Of a stretch of DNA of 64,000 nucleotides, positions 1 through 8,411 are shown one piece after another. The notes below the pieces were generated by a model. It saw nothing but the letters and a program-made list of their open reading frames with translations, searched no databases and was not told the DNA's origin. A program made the translations under genes and the position numbers. Source of the DNA: Rheinheimera texasensis DSM 17496 (GTDB lineage Bacteria; Pseudomonadota; Gammaproteobacteria; Enterobacterales; Alteromonadaceae); NCBI RefSeq assembly GCF_000711985.1, contig NZ_KL544005.1, forward strand, positions 943,970 through 1,007,969, in the 5' to 3' direction. Position 1 is the first letter of the stretch. Every line of letters begins with the position of its first letter.

Positions 1-42
1 AGTTAAATCATATAGAAACTGTCACACCTATAGGAATTCCCT

Positions 43-879
43 ATGGACACACGTCAGCTGGCTTATTTTGTCGCGGTTTATGAGCAGCGTAGCATCAGTG
101 CGGCGGCGCGCCAGCTCGATATTGCCCAGCCGTCGGTGTCCAGCGCGCTGCAGCAGCTGGAACAGCAACTCGGCACCTTGTTGTTTATACGTTTACCCAA
201 AGGCGTTCAGCCCACTGAAGACGCCGAAAGGCTCTATGTGCAGGCTTGTCAGTTATTGAGCCAGATGCAGGCGTTGCAGGCGTCTTTTAACAAACCAGCC
301 AAGCGGCTGTTGTTTCGGCTGGGGTTAGTCAAAGCGCTCGGTGTCGAGCGGATGAGCCAGCTGCTGAAAGAATTTAACAGCCTGCTGCCGGGGCTGGAGC
401 TGCATCTGGTGGAGCCGGACGAACCTTGTGATGCGCGTATTATCAATATCCGCCAGCTCAAAGCCGGCGAGTTGTATCAACCGCTGTGGATCGACTCCTA
501 TTTACTGGCATTACCGGCGCAGCATCCGTTATGCACGCAAGCCGAGATCCAACTGACTGATTTTAAAAAGTTACCGCTGATTAAACGCACGCCGTGCGAA
601 GCCTGGGATCAGGTCGCGCTGGCGCTCAGTAAAGCCAATATCAAACCGCAAATTCGCGCCAATATTCATACTATCGAATACGCCATCGGCCTGGTCGGCG
701 CCGGCATCGGCTGTGCTTTGCTGCCGGATTTTGAGATGCAGAAATTCCGCCCCGATCTGCAATACCGCGCCATTCAGGGCCCGCTCCTCACCCGCGAATT
801 GGTGCTGGCTTTTGATAAAAACCAACAGCACCAACGCGCGGTGAAACTGTTGTGTGAGATTGCCGCGCGCGCCGGCTAG
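43..879 (+). CDS. LysR-family transcriptional regulator
   Basis: A 278-residue protein with the LysR layout. The N-terminal winged helix-turn-helix spans about residues 1-60 (MDTRQLAYFVAVYEQRSISA followed by the AARQLDIAQPSVSSALQQLE recognition-helix region), and the rest is a shortish effector-binding domain. The ATG has an AGGA ribosome site seven bases upstream. The gene sits at the left edge of the window, so any divergently transcribed target to its left is not visible. The next gene on the same strand starts about 180 bases downstream and looks independent. The family assignment is clear from the HTH. The ligand and target genes cannot be read from the sequence. Confidence 0.9.
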   Translation: MDTRQLAYFVAVYEQRSISAAARQLDIAQPSVSSALQQLEQQLGTLLFIRLPKGVQPTEDAERLYVQACQLLSQMQALQASFNKPAKRLLFRLGLVKALGVERMSQLLKEFNSLLPGLELHLVEPDEPCDARIINIRQLKAGELYQPLWIDSYLLALPAQHPLCTQAEIQLTDFKKLPLIKRTPCEAWDQVALALSKANIKPQIRANIHTIEYAIGLVGAGIGCALLPDFEMQKFRPDLQYRAIQGPLLTRELVLAFDKNQQHQRAVKLLCEIAARAG

Positions 880-1020
880 CAGCAATCAGTTTATTGCGCA
901 CCGCAGCGCCGGGCGATAAGCCTCGTCGGAACGCCGCATCATCTCCTGACATTTGTCACCTGCTCTTGCTGATTGCTGACACTGCCGATCTTGCTGCCGG
1001 AGCGCCATCATGCTTGCAAC

Positions 1021-1037
1021 AACGCCAGGGTGGCGTT
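1021..1037. promoter_or_regulatory. 17-bp perfect inverted repeat before a ribosome site
   Basis: AACGCCA-GGG-TGGCGTT is a perfect 7-bp inverted repeat with a 3-base spacer. It ends four bases before the AAGGAG ribosome site of the secreted repeat protein that starts at 1056. It could be an operator or a small mRNA hairpin affecting translation. There is no second copy in the window, so its role is a guess. Confidence 0.35.
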
Positions 1038-1055
1038 ACTCAAGGAGCATACCGT

Positions 1056-1787
1056 ATGAAAACCACCTCACACACTTTACGTCTGACCATGCGTTCAGTC
1101 TTTTTACTGGGGGCTCTGGCGGTCAGCCAGCTGGCGCCTGCGGCTGAGACAGTATCTGGCCCGCTGAATGCAATTGACCTTGCCAGCCAACAACTGGATG
1201 TCCAGGCGCTGCAGCAATTCAGCCAGCAAGCGCAGGACGATTATCAATTCGCTTATGCCCAATACCGACTCGCTGTTACAGCTTCAGTGCGGGCGGATGA
1301 AGCGGTGTTAAAGCCGGCTTTAGAAGCGGCAGCTGATCGGCTGGAGCAGCTGATCGCCGCAGAGCCGGCAGCAACTTTAAAAGCCGAAGCACTGGCCTTG
1401 CTGGCGTTGACCCGTGGTATGCAGGCTGGCTATTACCCAATCAAAGGCATGTATTACGGTCAAAAATCTGACAAAGCGTTGCAAACTGCCACTGCGCTGC
1501 AGCCGCAGAATCCCCGGGTCACGCTCGCTGCGGCTATTCTGGCTTATCAGACTCCAACCTTATTTGGTGGTGACAAAAAAGCGGCATTGCAACACGCCAA
1601 TGCCGCCATTAGCGCCTTCGCCGCACCTTGTCAGGAAATTTGCTGGGGCCAGGCCGAAGCTTATGTCTGGCGTGGTCTGGCAAAAAAAGCAGAAGGTGAT
1701 CTGAGCGGTGCCAAAGCCGACTGGCAACAGGCGCTGCAACTGGCACCAGACTACAGCTGGGCGAAAAAACTGCTGCAAGGCGCCTAA
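1056..1787 (+). CDS. Secreted TPR-like helical-repeat protein
   Basis: A 243-residue protein of unknown function. The ATG at 1056 is chosen because AAGGAG lies nine bases upstream and the product then begins with a signal peptide (MKTTSHTLRLTMRSVFLLGA, cleaved after about APAAE). The open frame continues upstream to 894 but has no such features. The mature part is alanine- and glutamine-rich and predicted helical, with TPR-like units, especially the C-terminal one (AYVWRGLAKKAEGDLSGAKA then DWQQALQLAPDYSWA). It is likely periplasmic. It precedes a two-component system on the same strand, so it may be co-regulated with it or take part in signal input. That link is inferred from position only. 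Confidence 0.7.
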   Translation: MKTTSHTLRLTMRSVFLLGALAVSQLAPAAETVSGPLNAIDLASQQLDVQALQQFSQQAQDDYQFAYAQYRLAVTASVRADEAVLKPALEAAADRLEQLIAAEPAATLKAEALALLALTRGMQAGYYPIKGMYYGQKSDKALQTATALQPQNPRVTLAAAILAYQTPTLFGGDKKAALQHANAAISAFAAPCQEICWGQAEAYVWRGLAKKAEGDLSGAKADWQQALQLAPDYSWAKKLLQGA

Positions 1788-1813
1788 GCACCAAAGCTTG
1801 TGACAAACGAATA

Positions 1814-1836
1814 CACCGGGCTGTTTCTGCCCGGTG
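1814..1836 (+). terminator. Hairpin between the repeat protein and the sensor kinase
   Basis: CACCGGGC and GCCCGGTG form a perfect 8-bp stem around a 7-base loop, 26 bases after the upstream stop codon and 27 before the kinase start. No clear T-run follows, so it may weaken or process the transcript instead of ending it. Confidence 0.4.
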
Positions 1837-1862
1837 CAGTGTTTAAGATCAGGGGGCGAACC

Positions 1863-2948
1863 ATGCAAACCAACACCATGCGACGCGGTTATCTGGTGTA
1901 TCTCGGCTTTTATTTTCTACCGCCGCTGCTGCAACCCACGCCGCTATGGCAGTGGGCAATTCTGACCTCAGCACTTGGCGCTTTTTTGTTTATCTATCAA
2001 AAGCTTGACCAGGCACAGCCAGCAAAACGCTGGTGGTGGCTGGCGGGGTTATCGGCCATTGCCAGCGCGGTGACACCACTGAACAGCGGCAGTATGGCGA
2101 TGTTTGCTTATATCAGTTTTTTTCTCGGTTTCTGGTTAAATGGCGGCCGTTTTATCGCCGCCATCCTGCTGTTATTGCTGTGGCAGGCCGCGCTGTTGTG
2201 GCTGTGGCACCCACAGCTCTGGTTGCAGGCTTACGCAGTCATTGTCGCGCTGGGTGTCAGTGTCACCGGCATCGTCGAGCGGATTCGACTACAGCATCAG
2301 CAGGCGCAACAACGCAGTGACGCCGAACTGCAGTTAATGGCCCGCCAGCTGGAACGCGAGCGCATCGCGCGTGATTTGCATGATTTGCTCGGGCATAGCC
2401 TGGCCAGTATTGCGTTGAAAGCCGAGCTCGCCGACGTCTGGCTGGCACAACAACAACCGCAGGCGGCCCGGCAGCAACTGGCCGATTTACAGCAGCTGGC
2501 ACGGCATAGCCTGTTGCAGGTACGCCAGACCATCAGCGGCTACCGGCAGCAAGGGTTGGATGTGCTGTTGCCGGAATTGTTAGCCTTGCTGCGCAGCAAC
2601 GGCTGGCATTGTCTGGTCGATGCAGATTTAACCGCGCTTGCAGCACAAAGCCCGCCGGAGCTGGAACTCTGCCTGACTGAGCTTTGCACCAACCTGTTGA
2701 AACACAGTGATGGCAATGAACTGTTTTTGCAGGCCCGTTTGCTGTCGGGAAATGACGGCCACTACTGGCAACTGCAACTGCAGGACAATGGTCAGTGCAG
2801 CAACCTGGTCCCCGGCTGCGGCTTAACCGGCATCCGTCAGCGCTTACAGGCGCTTGGCGGTAGCTTTAGCTGGCAGCTGGCGCCCACTCGTTTTGTCTTG
2901 CGCTGGCCTTGTCAGCAACCAACTACTTGCAGGGAGCACGCCGCATGA
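1863..2948 (+). CDS. Sensor histidine kinase, NarL/DesK type (HisKA_3)
   Basis: A 361-residue membrane kinase. The N-terminal 140 or so residues hold about five hydrophobic segments with no large periplasmic domain, as in DesK-like sensors. The dimerisation/phosphoacceptor helix follows (ERERIARDLHDLLGHSLASI, His at about 173). The ATPase domain has an N box (ELCTNLLKHS) and a G1/D box (LQDNGQ, then GCGLTGIRQRLQALGG). The ATG at 1863 with AGGGGG upstream is preferred to an earlier start at 1800, which would overlap the intergenic hairpin. The stop overlaps the response-regulator start by four bases (ATGA), so the two are translationally coupled. The signal is unknown. DesK relatives sense membrane state, but that cannot be assumed here. 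Confidence 0.88.
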   Translation: MQTNTMRRGYLVYLGFYFLPPLLQPTPLWQWAILTSALGAFLFIYQKLDQAQPAKRWWWLAGLSAIASAVTPLNSGSMAMFAYISFFLGFWLNGGRFIAAILLLLLWQAALLWLWHPQLWLQAYAVIVALGVSVTGIVERIRLQHQQAQQRSDAELQLMARQLERERIARDLHDLLGHSLASIALKAELADVWLAQQQPQAARQQLADLQQLARHSLLQVRQTISGYRQQGLDVLLPELLALLRSNGWHCLVDADLTALAAQSPPELELCLTELCTNLLKHSDGNELFLQARLLSGNDGHYWQLQLQDNGQCSNLVPGCGLTGIRQRLQALGGSFSWQLAPTRFVLRWPCQQPTTCREHAA

Positions 2949-3559
2949 ACATCCTATTCGCCGAAGATCAGGCCATTTTACGCAGCACCCTGGCGACTTT
3001 GCTTCGGATGCTCGGCCAGCATCAGGTCACTGAGGCACAAGACGGCCAGCAAGCCCGGCAACTGCTGCGCCAACAGCACTTTGATTTATTGCTCACCGAT
3101 ATCGAAATGCCCGGTTTTAGTGGTTTGGAACTGGTGGAAATACTACAGCAAGAACAACAGCATAAGGCCGAGCGCCAGCGCTGCAAACTGATGATCCTGA
3201 CCACCTTTTCCCGCGCTGGTTATGTGCGCCGAGCCTTGCAGGCCGGGGTCGACGGTTTTGTGTTAAAAGACAGCCCGGCCACGGAGTTACTGACCGCCAT
3301 CGATAAAGTGATGGCCGGCGGCAAAGTGATAGCACCGGAACTGGCGATGCTGGCGCTGGGGCAGGACAATCCGCTGCACGACAAAGAGCGCCGCGCACTG
3401 CGGCTTTGTAGTGAAGGCAAAAGTACCAGCGACATTGCGGCGATGTTGTTTTTGGCAGAAGGCACTGTGCGCAACTATTTGTCCGATGCCATCAATAAGC
3501 TTGATGCCGCCAATCGGGTTGATGCTGCCCGCATCGCCCGTCAGCGTGGCTGGTTATAA
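2945..3559 (+). CDS. NarL/LuxR-family response regulator
   Basis: A 204-residue regulator starting in an ATGA overlap with the kinase. The receiver domain (residues 1-120) has the acidic pair in LFAEDQA, phosphoacceptor Asp52 (LLLTDIEMPG) and the conserved Lys in GFVLKDSPA. The C-terminal LuxR-type helix-turn-helix (about 140-204) includes RALRLCSEGKSTSDIAAMLF and AEGTVRNYLSDAINKL. It should be phosphorylated by the adjacent kinase. Targets are not identifiable. No ABC transporter lies next to it, although one is often the target of DesKR-like pairs. Confidence 0.92.
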   Translation: MNILFAEDQAILRSTLATLLRMLGQHQVTEAQDGQQARQLLRQQHFDLLLTDIEMPGFSGLELVEILQQEQQHKAERQRCKLMILTTFSRAGYVRRALQAGVDGFVLKDSPATELLTAIDKVMAGGKVIAPELAMLALGQDNPLHDKERRALRLCSEGKSTSDIAAMLFLAEGTVRNYLSDAINKLDAANRVDAARIARQRGWL

Positions 3560-3602
3560 GTTTGTCTGACCCGACGGGCTGAGGGCAGTATGGCTAAGTA
3601 TT

Positions 3603-4475
3603 TCAACGCACACGCACAGAGCCCGCCGCTGCGGCGGTGCCGCTTTGTTCGAACCTTTGGTCAAAGATCGGTGATCGCGCCATGTAATTTTTGATCAGCA
3701 CGCGAGAGTCAGGGCTCAGCCAATCCAGCAGGGCTGAACGGTATTGCGGGTCTTGCCGCAATTGCTGCAACGCCTGATTCACTGCTTTTATCTGCTCTTT
3801 CGCATGCTCGTTGATACTGCAGGCAACATAGACTTCGGTGACTGCAGGTAAACCTAGCAGCGGTAGCGCCTTCAGCTGAATGTCCGGGAAATCCTGCGCC
3901 AGGTAATGCATGCGGTCGGCATACTCCAGCACATAGTCGGCGCGGTTAGCTTTGAGCATTTGCGCCAGATTAGTTTCAGTGGCCGAGACCTGAATAAACT
4001 CATTCAGATGCTCTGAAATAGGTGCCGGGTAAGTACGGTGCTGCTCCACCATACCCCGCCAGGCTTGGCCAAACAGCCAGCTCAGGTCAACCGCATTTTT
4101 CCCTTCCAGCTGACGCCACAACGGGTGGTCAGCTCTGGCCACCAACTGCAGATTCGGGATCACTGCGACAGGTTCAGAGAATTGCAAAAACGTCTGGCGC
4201 TGCGGGGTTTTCAGCAAACCAAATAAACAATGTGATTTTTGCTGTTGCATCATTTGCTGACGCATCGTCAGCGTCGAGATATGCAGCTGATGGTCGTATT
4301 GTGGCAACGCCGCAATCAGCCGGTTCAGCATCACATCATATGCGCCTTGCCCCTGTTGCGGTCCCTGCAGAATATTCACCGGTGGCCAATCCCGGATAAA
4401 CCAGTCCATGGTGTCAGCCAGGGCACTGTGCGCAATCGCCAGTAACCCAAACAACCATACACCCAGCCTGTACAT
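3603..4475 (-). CDS. Periplasmic solute-binding-like protein (TIGR02285 type), copy 1
   Basis: A 290-residue exported protein. The start at 4475 gives a signal peptide (MYRLGVWLFGLLAIAHSALA) and has GAGG six bases upstream. An earlier start at 4514 would bury it. The mature N-terminus (DTMDWFIRDWPPVNILQGPQ) and overall pattern match TIGR02285-type proteins, which are distantly related to family-3 extracellular solute-binding proteins. It is clearly paralogous to the product of 6295-7146, sharing D-W-x-x-R-D-W-P-P-x-N-I, GQGxYDxML, AALPQYxHQL and xSHCLFGxLKxPxRQ. It has two Cys (CLFG and VACS) where the paralogue also has Cys. No transport permease is adjacent, so a signalling or sensing role is possible. 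Confidence 0.8.
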   Translation of the reverse strand: MYRLGVWLFGLLAIAHSALADTMDWFIRDWPPVNILQGPQQGQGAYDVMLNRLIAALPQYDHQLHISTLTMRQQMMQQQKSHCLFGLLKTPQRQTFLQFSEPVAVIPNLQLVARADHPLWRQLEGKNAVDLSWLFGQAWRGMVEQHRTYPAPISEHLNEFIQVSATETNLAQMLKANRADYVLEYADRMHYLAQDFPDIQLKALPLLGLPAVTEVYVACSINEHAKEQIKAVNQALQQLRQDPQYRSALLDWLSPDSRVLIKNYMARSPIFDQRFEQSGTAAAAGSVRVR

Positions 4476-4551
4476 GTCAGCCTCTTTATTATTGTCTTGC
4501 TGTATACAAAGCATACACAGTTTTCTGTGACGATAAAGCCCGACTTTCGCT

Positions 4552-5349
4552 TCAGCGACTGATCTTCTGTTGTTTCATCTGTTGCAGATAAGCCAGCACC
4601 GCATCAATCTCGGCGTCACTGAAAAAATGAAAGGCCGGCATTTTTGACTGATAACGGTAGGATTCCGGTTTTTTGATGAAGGCTTTTAAATCATGCTGTT
4701 GCCAGTACTCAGTGACGTTCTTCGGCGCGTTCAGTTCTGGCCCAAGCACCCCGCCCTGCAGATTGATCGAATGGCATTTCAAACAATGTTGTTTAAACAG
4801 CGCAAAACCCTGCTGTACCTGTGCTGACGCGCCTGCCGCCGGGATCACCTGCGCGTACCGGTCGCGAAAACGGATTAATTCAATCTTGACCAGCTGATAG
4901 GGCCAGGCGAAATGTTCTGCGGCTTTAGCGGCACCGGGCCAGACCAGATAAAACGGCGCCGGCGATATTAAACCTTTACCTTGCTGCAGCGGCGTGAACT
5001 CAAAGTCCGGCTTGCCGGCCTCAGCAAATACCAGCATCGCCTGCTGTTGCTGCAGCTGCGCCGCGGCAAGCGTTGGGGCATAGCCGTCGCTGGCGGTCAG
5101 CACCAGCGTGTCGTCCTCCTGCAGCGGCGGAAAGCCGGTTTTTTCCAGTAATTTGCTAAAGTTGAAACCGCGGTAATTTTTGCGCTGGTTATAAGAGGGG
5201 TCATCCAGACTGACTTGCTGCACCGGCAGTTGCTGTTGCAACTGCGCCAGCGTCCAGTGCTGACTTTGGCCACTGTGGACTGTGGTTAATACCGGCGTCG
5301 CCCCGACCGCAAAGACCCAACAGCACAACAATATTCCGAATAATTTCAT
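4552..5349 (-). CDS. Exported protein: molybdopterin-domain-like N-terminus plus cytochrome c
   Basis: A 265-residue protein with a signal peptide (MKLFGILLCCWVFAVGATP). The ATG at 5349 has AGGGA seven bases upstream and is preferred to a TTG two codons earlier. Residues from about 20 to 160 resemble the sulfite-oxidase/molybdopterin-binding fold seen in putative oxidoreductases (LTASDGYAPTL and FAWPYQLVKIELIRF), without an obvious cofactor cysteine. The C-terminal 95 residues form a class I cytochrome c with one haem site (CLKCH) and a distal Met candidate (SKMPAF). It is probably a periplasmic electron-transfer protein. It lies between two solute-binding paralogues, so the cluster may form one redox-linked system. 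That is inference. Confidence 0.75.
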   Translation of the reverse strand: MKLFGILLCCWVFAVGATPVLTTVHSGQSQHWTLAQLQQQLPVQQVSLDDPSYNQRKNYRGFNFSKLLEKTGFPPLQEDDTLVLTASDGYAPTLAAAQLQQQQAMLVFAEAGKPDFEFTPLQQGKGLISPAPFYLVWPGAAKAAEHFAWPYQLVKIELIRFRDRYAQVIPAAGASAQVQQGFALFKQHCLKCHSINLQGGVLGPELNAPKNVTEYWQQHDLKAFIKKPESYRYQSKMPAFHFFSDAEIDAVLAYLQQMKQQKISR

Positions 5350-5559
5350 CACCAATCCCTGTTTTTCACGCTGACGCGTATTAAGCGGGCTGGCTGACAG
5401 CAGGTCAAGCCCCCGATAACGCTTTTATCCCCGCTGGCCCCAAGTTGGCAGTGTTTTGACACAGCTGTGACAGGCTCAGTGCTGAACCGGCCTGGCCAAA
5501 TCTGGCACTGCCATCAGAACCGATGGATGCCCCTCCACTCTGCTAAAAAGGATATCCCG

Positions 5560-6291
5560 ATGAAATTCTCCCGCTGCAAACTGATGATGCTGGGTCTGTT
5601 GGCAGGGCTCAGCCTGCAACTGACTGCCGCCGAGCTGGTCCTCAGTGGCCGTAGTGCCGCTGATTTAAAGCGTGACCTGACCAGCAAACCGGCTGAAACG
5701 CTGGCGCTGTTGCCTGTGCAACCAGGCCAGCAAGTGCTGGATTTATTCGGTGGCAATGGATATTACAGCGAACTGATAGCGCAGTTAGTTGGTCCGTCCG
5801 GCAAGGTGCTGCTGCACAATAATCAGGCTTATCTGAAGTTTGTCGGCGACGCGCTGCCGCAGCGCTTAAAAGACGGCCGTTTACCGAACGTCGTCCGCTA
5901 TGACCGTGAATCCGATGCATTGGGCCTGACACCGGATAGTCTCGATGGTGTGTTGTTTGTGATGGGTTACCACGATTTTTACCATAAATCCGAAGGTTGG
6001 GCAGTCTCACGCGACCAGGTGTTAAACCAGATTAAAACCGCATTAAAACCAGGCGGTTATTTGCTGATTGTCGACCATCAGGCCAAAGCTGGTTCTGGTC
6101 ACAGCGCCGCGCAGGAATTGCACCGGATCGACAAACAGGATGTGATTGCTGAATTAACCGCTGCCGGTTTTGTGCTGAAACAACAAAGTGATGTGCTGCA
6201 CAACAGCGCTGATGATCATAGCCTGATGGTGTTTGATCCGGCGATCCGCGGCAAGACAGACCGATTCACCCTCGTGTTCAGCAAACCTTAG
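5560..6291 (+). CDS. Secreted SAM-dependent methyltransferase-like protein (COG4798 type)
   Basis: A 243-residue protein with a signal peptide (MKFSRCKLMMLGLLAGLSLQ, cleaved near LTAAE) followed by a class I SAM-binding fold: motif I VLDLFGGNGYYSELIAQLVG, then LLHNNQ, a YHDFYHK segment, and the post-II stretch LKPGGYLLIVDH. An exported methyltransferase is unusual because SAM is cytoplasmic, but this combination is known for the COG4798 family. The start at 5560 is chosen because it creates the signal peptide. An upstream in-frame start at 5467 does not. It is divergent from the cytochrome gene and convergent with the next paralogue. Substrate unknown. Confidence 0.82.
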   Translation: MKFSRCKLMMLGLLAGLSLQLTAAELVLSGRSAADLKRDLTSKPAETLALLPVQPGQQVLDLFGGNGYYSELIAQLVGPSGKVLLHNNQAYLKFVGDALPQRLKDGRLPNVVRYDRESDALGLTPDSLDGVLFVMGYHDFYHKSEGWAVSRDQVLNQIKTALKPGGYLLIVDHQAKAGSGHSAAQELHRIDKQDVIAELTAAGFVLKQQSDVLHNSADDHSLMVFDPAIRGKTDRFTLVFSKP

Positions 6292-6294
6292 TGT

Positions 6295-7146
6295 TCAACA
6301 AGCCTTAGTTTTCAGCAAACTGCATTGCTGTGGCGCAGCGGCCTGAAACAACGGGTCCTGCGCCATCGACAACCGCAATTCCTGCCGCGACTGCTCGCTG
6401 AGCAAATGCAGCCAGGCTTGTTGATAGTCCGCATTGCTGCGCAGTTGTTGCAGCGCCAGGTTAATCGCCTGAATTTGTGCCGGCGCCTCCGGTGTGTTCT
6501 GACAGGCGACATACACCGGCACTACCGGTGGTTCGCCCTGTAAGCGGGCATACCGCAAAGCGACTCTCGGATGGCTTTGCGCCAGATAATGCAGCCGGTC
6601 CGGATATTCCACCACATAATCCGCCCGGCCCGCTTTCAGCATCGCGACTAAATCTGTTGAGCTATCAGACACTTGCAACAGTTCACCGGTATATCGCTGC
6701 ACATTCTGCGGATACAGTCTTTTGTATTCGACCATGCCGCGCCAGGCCTGTTGTAGCAATGCAGCTAATTCAATATTGGCGCCGGCCTGAGTGGACTGCC
6801 ATAACGGATGGTCGGCCAACGCTGCCACCCGCAGCGCCGGTGAATAAAAGGCGATATCCGAAAACAGCATCTTTTTTTGCCGCTCCGGCGATTTCAGTAC
6901 ACCGAATAAACAATGCGGCACATTCTGCTGCATCAGCTGCTGACGTTTCGACAAGGTGGCAAACTGCAGTTGGTGCGAATACTGCGGCAGCGCCGCTGTC
7001 AGTTGTGTCAGCATCAAATCATAAGAACCCTGGCCGGCATCCGGCCCTTGCTGGATATTAAACGGCGGCCAGTCTCGGACATACCAGTCGATTGCGCTGA
7101 CCTGTGTACAACAGAACAACAACAACGCCAGCCAGAATTTGATCAT
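6295..7146 (-). CDS. Periplasmic solute-binding-like protein (TIGR02285 type), copy 2
   Basis: A 283-residue exported protein, paralogue of the product at 3603-4475. The signal peptide is MIKFWLALLLFCCTQVSA and the mature start is IDWYVRDWPPFNIQQGPD. The two align along their length (GQGSYDLML, AALPQYSHQL, HCLFGVLKSPERQ, AWRGMVEYKRLYP, MLKAGRADYVVEYPDRLHYL). The C-terminus ends in a short Cys-containing tail. It is 3 bases from the end of the convergent methyltransferase. The next gene upstream on the same strand is a TorT-like protein 90 bases away, so the two may be co-transcribed. Ligand unknown. Confidence 0.8.
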   Translation of the reverse strand: MIKFWLALLLFCCTQVSAIDWYVRDWPPFNIQQGPDAGQGSYDLMLTQLTAALPQYSHQLQFATLSKRQQLMQQNVPHCLFGVLKSPERQKKMLFSDIAFYSPALRVAALADHPLWQSTQAGANIELAALLQQAWRGMVEYKRLYPQNVQRYTGELLQVSDSSTDLVAMLKAGRADYVVEYPDRLHYLAQSHPRVALRYARLQGEPPVVPVYVACQNTPEAPAQIQAINLALQQLRSNADYQQAWLHLLSEQSRQELRLSMAQDPLFQAAAPQQCSLLKTKAC

Positions 7147-7236
7147 GCGATTCCCTGCATCTTGTTACATTATCAGGGACTAATATATCGAAAGTATGCG
7201 GCGATACAAGGACAATTTCGCTGAACTGACATGCTT

Positions 7237-8331
7237 TTATAATGGCTGGTTGCCTGTGTCTTTCTGCAGCAGTTCGCGCCGGATGATCCATTGTTCGTCC
7301 GGGGGTAACAGCTGCTGTAAATTGTATTGGGACAGGTTATCCGGCGTCAGGATTTGAATGCTTGGCCCAACCTGCGCAGGCACCTGTTGCTGCTGCAACA
7401 ACCGGATCGCGAGGTCTACCGCAATCCGCGCCTGCAACACCGGCGAATCTGTTGCCGCTGCAGCAATACGACCTTCCCGCAGCAACTCCACTACATCCGG
7501 ATTGCTGTAATAAGCCACCAGCTGCGGGACCGGGCCCTTTGTGCGCACCTGTAATTGCGCTAATGCGCGGATCGCCACCGCATTGGCCAACACCCAATCC
7601 AGCTGCGGCTGCTGCTCGATTAAATCCCGTGCCAGACTGGTCTGATGAAAAGCATCCGGCGGGCCATACCCGCCGTGAAACCATTGTAGCTGATAGCGTT
7701 GTTGTAACTGATTAACGGCCTGCTCCGCGTCCTGCACCCAACCAGCGCCTCTTGGGCCTGGTAACCAGCCAATCCGGCCTGGCTGTACGTTTTGCTGACG
7801 AATAAACTGCAAGGACAGCCGCGCCATATCGGCAAAAGACACAGCGGAATGCGCAGTGACATCCGGGCTGTCGATGCCGTTAATCAGGTCAATCACCGGC
7901 TTACCTTCTGCTTTCAGCGTTTTGATCTCGGCATTCAGGCCCGTCGCGTGGATAGCCGCGATGATATAAGCATCCGCTTGTTTTTGCCGGCACTGCTGCA
8001 GTTGTTGTTGCTGCTTCCAGCCAAACTCATAGCCGCCGGCTTCATAGATCCCCAGCTCCACACCGATGGCTGCTGCCTGCTCTGACAGCCCCCAGGCCAC
8101 GCCCCACCAATAATGATCTTTTCCGTGCGGCAACAACGCGCAAAGCCGCCATTGTTTTGCGGCCTTCACCAGTGGCTGATAGTCCTGTGGCTGACCGTCG
8201 GCGATGACTTTCGCCGGCCAGATCGCCTGAGCTGACACCGACAATGGCAATAAGATGAACAACATCAAGCAAGTGGTGCAGTAATGCCTCACTGACTGGC
8301 GGAGCAAAGTCACACATAACATCCGGCGCAT
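7237..8331 (-). CDS. TorT-like periplasmic sensor-binding protein
   Basis: A 364-residue periplasmic type I binding protein that resembles TorT, the TMAO-binding partner of the TorS sensor kinase. Recognisable stretches are KAAKQWRLCALLPHGKDHYW, EQAAAIGVELGIYEAGGYEF, QADAYIIAAIH and PAQVGPSIQILTPDNL near the C-terminus. The signal segment is LMLFILLPLSVSAQA. The exact start is uncertain: ATGs at 8331 and 8322 both have an AAGGG nearby, and 8322 has better spacing. No torS, torR or torCAD gene is visible in the window, so this is an orphan here. It sits upstream of another periplasmic binding-like gene on the same strand. Confidence 0.8.
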   Translation of the reverse strand: MRRMLCVTLLRQSVRHYCTTCLMLFILLPLSVSAQAIWPAKVIADGQPQDYQPLVKAAKQWRLCALLPHGKDHYWWGVAWGLSEQAAAIGVELGIYEAGGYEFGWKQQQQLQQCRQKQADAYIIAAIHATGLNAEIKTLKAEGKPVIDLINGIDSPDVTAHSAVSFADMARLSLQFIRQQNVQPGRIGWLPGPRGAGWVQDAEQAVNQLQQRYQLQWFHGGYGPPDAFHQTSLARDLIEQQPQLDWVLANAVAIRALAQLQVRTKGPVPQLVAYYSNPDVVELLREGRIAAAATDSPVLQARIAVDLAIRLLQQQQVPAQVGPSIQILTPDNLSQYNLQQLLPPDEQWIIRRELLQKDTGNQPL

Positions 8332-8411
8332 TCCCTTCGGTCGGTTTGCCTCAGCATAGCCAACACAGACAAAGTTTGCACCGGATGCACCGGCCAGCCG
8401 CGCTGGCGTAT

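Noticed and set aside
29-43. Imperfect palindrome ATAGGAATTCCCTAT at the first LysR start
   Set aside because: It overlaps the ribosome site and has a central mismatch. There is no T-N11-A LysR-type site clear enough to call.
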